Shown: positions 43,303 through 44,655 of the stretch, one piece after another
Layout of the letters: each line of letters opens with the position of its first letter
How positions within the stretch are numbered: the stretch's first letter is position 1
NCBI GenBank assembly: GCA_029862925.1
Contig: JAOTWJ010000010.1
Span: 1 to 44,655, forward strand
Direction: 5' to 3'
Length of the DNA stretch: 44,655 nt
DNA from: Gemmatimonadota bacterium
GTDB taxonomy: Bacteria; Gemmatimonadota; Gemmatimonadetes; Gemmatimonadales; GWC2-71-9
Translations under genes and position numbers: made by a program
The notes under the pieces: model-generated
The model's input: only the letters and a program-made list of their open reading frames with translations
Databases searched by the model: none
Told to the model about the DNA's origin: nothing

Positions 43303-44655
43303 ATGACCAAGCTGCCGGTGATTTCGTTTTCGAAGCTCGAGGCGGGGATGCCCATGCCCCACCTCCTGGACATTCAGACCGAGTCGTTCCAGGCCTTGCT
43401 GGCCGCGCAGGAGACTAGCACGGTCAGCGACTTGGGCCTGGAACGCGTCTTCAACGAGGTGTTCCCGATCGGTGATGTGAACGGGAACTACTCGCTCGAG
43501 TTCGTGAAGTTCGCCCTCGGCGAGCCGAAGTACGCGGTCGAGGAGTGCATCGAGCGCGACATGACGTATTCGGCGTCGCTCAAGGCGACGCTGCGGCTGA
43601 TCGTGCACGAAGAGCTCGAGGGGGGCGGGCGGCGGCCGAAGAACATCATCGAGAAGGAAGTGTATCTCGGGGAACTGCCGATCCTCACGCCGCTCGGCAC
43701 GTTCGTCATCAACGGCGCCGAGCGGGTCGTCGTGTCCCAGCTCCACCGGTCGCCTGGCGTCGTGTTCGAAGAGACGGTGCACCCCAACGGGCAGCGGCTG
43801 TTCAGTGCGCGGATCATCCCGTTCCGCGGCTCGTGGGTCGAGTTCACGGTCGACATCCACGACGTGATCTACGTCCATATCGACAAGAAGAAGAAGTTCC
43901 CGGCGACGGCCCTGCTGCGGGCCTTCGGCTACAGCGCCAATGCCGACATCCTGCGGCTATTCTACGCCACCAAGACCCTGGACCTCACGCGCAAGCGCGA
44001 GGAGCGCGCCCTGCGCCGGGAAGTGATCGGGGCGATCCTGGCGGAAGACCTGCCCAACCCCAAGGGGGGCGAGCCGCTCGCCCGCGAGGGTGAGGAGCTG
44101 TCGGTCGAGCGGTACAATGCCTGCCGCCTGGCGGGCGTCGAGACGGCCCGGGTGTTCGCCCGCTACACCGCGATCGACGTGCGCGACGAGGAACGGCCGA
44201 CCACGATGCGCGAACTCGAGGAAAAGCAGATCCTCGCGTTCGACGTGCCCGATCCGGAGACGGGCGAAGTGCTCGTCGCGGCCGGCAAAGACCTGACCGA
44301 CGCGGTGCGCAAGAAGCTGATCAAGGTCGCCGCCTACAAGGTGGACGTCTTCCTCCCGTCGGCCCGGGCGGAGTCGAACCTGATCAAGAACACGCTGGCG
44401 AAGGACCCGACGGCCTCTGAGGCGGAGGCCCTGGAGCAGATCTACTCGCTGCTGCGGCCGGGCGAGGCCCCGAACCTCGAGACCGCCCGGGCGGCGCTCG
44501 AGCGGCTGTTTTTCAATCCGAAGCGGTATGACCTGGGTCGGGTGGGGCGCTACAAGATCAACCAGCGCCTCAAGGTCAAGGTGCCCGAGACCCATACGGT
44601 GCTCACGGAAGAGGATTTCGTCGCGATCATCCGCTACCTGCTGGAGCTGTCGGAA
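43303..44655 (+). CDS. rpoB: DNA-directed RNA polymerase subunit beta, N-terminal part
   Basis: The gene runs off the window; 451 codons are present without a stop. The start is ATG 43303 ([19 protein letters not shown]), with [20 protein letters not shown] and [10 protein letters not shown], the conserved fork and core segments of the beta N-terminal lobes. The rifampicin region lies past the end. The region [20 protein letters not shown] is the usual variable insert area. It forms the RNA polymerase catalytic core with the beta-prime subunit. Confidence 0.98.
   Translation, partial: MTKLPVISFSKLEAGMPMPHLLDIQTESFQALLAAQETSTVSDLGLERVFNEVFPIGDVNGNYSLEFVKFALGEPKYAVEECIERDMTYSASLKATLRLIVHEELEGGGRRPKNIIEKEVYLGELPILTPLGTFVINGAERVVVSQLHRSPGVVFEETVHPNGQRLFSARIIPFRGSWVEFTVDIHDVIYVHIDKKKKFPATALLRAFGYSANADILRLFYATKTLDLTRKREERALRREVIGAILAEDLPNPKGGEPLAREGEELSVERYNACRLAGVETARVFARYTAIDVRDEERPTTMRELEEKQILAFDVPDPETGEVLVAAGKDLTDAVRKKLIKVAAYKVDVFLPSARAESNLIKNTLAKDPTASEAEALEQIYSLLRPGEAPNLETARAALERLFFNPKRYDLGRVGRYKINQRLKVKVPETHTVLTEEDFVAIIRYLLELSE

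Noticed and set aside
41521-43878. A 785-codon open frame on the minus strand opposite ribosomal genes
   Set aside because: Antisense to rplA, rplJ, rplL and rpoB, which are unmistakable.

Overview
The window is high-GC bacterial chromosome. Its gene content fits a Gram-negative, multiheme-cytochrome-rich lineage; my best guess is Gemmatimonadota or a relative, inferred from the many GTG starts, the outer-membrane barrel, the Cys-type CcmE and the PspA locus. No phylogenetic computation was possible. No rRNA, insertion sequence, prophage or CRISPR array was seen.

Layout. (1) 1-13196 is an electron-transfer island. A minus-strand operon (204-3058) encodes a HybA-like Fe-S protein, an NrfD/HybB-like quinone-site membrane protein and a membrane-anchored diheme cytochrome. 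Divergent from it, a plus-strand block encodes a 19-heme cytochrome c fused to a cytochrome b domain (CbcL-like), a beta-barrel porin, a nine-heme exported cytochrome, a four-domain cytochrome c, a nine-heme membrane-anchored cytochrome, a Rieske protein, a fused cytochrome b6/subunit IV and a small tetraheme cytochrome. I count 45 CxxCH motifs on the plus-strand proteins and 2 on the minus-strand cytochrome. Together they could carry electrons between the menaquinone pool and the periplasm or cell surface. (2) 13336-18650 is a tight metabolic run: Tat-signal SDR, MFS-type carrier, PLP decarboxylase, methyltransferase and sirtuin. A convergent DsrE gene follows. (3) 19375-22830 holds ccmE-ccmF-ccmH and a CcmI-like zinc-ribbon protein, a variant cytochrome c maturation set that suits the island. 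(4) 22922-29435, minus strand: a lipoprotein, then a six-gene overlapping operon (cutA, TPR, macro-domain, transglutaminase, ABC ATPase, ABC permease). (5) 29566-35145: uvrA, then six tandem genes for small single-helix coiled-coil proteins sharing one C-terminal motif, then pspA. This PspB-like array beside pspA is the most unusual organisation in the window. (6) 35281-39286: a membrane protein, an ABC ATPase with altered catalytic residues, an MscS channel and cysS. (7) 39471-44655: four tRNA genes (Thr, Tyr, Gly, Thr), then rpmG-secE-nusG-rplK-rplA-rplJ-rplL-rpoB, with rpoB cut by the window edge. No tuf gene lies between the tRNAs and rpmG.

CDS starts were moved from the longest open frame to internal starts where a Shine-Dalgarno site, signal peptide or conserved N-terminus supports it; each case is stated.
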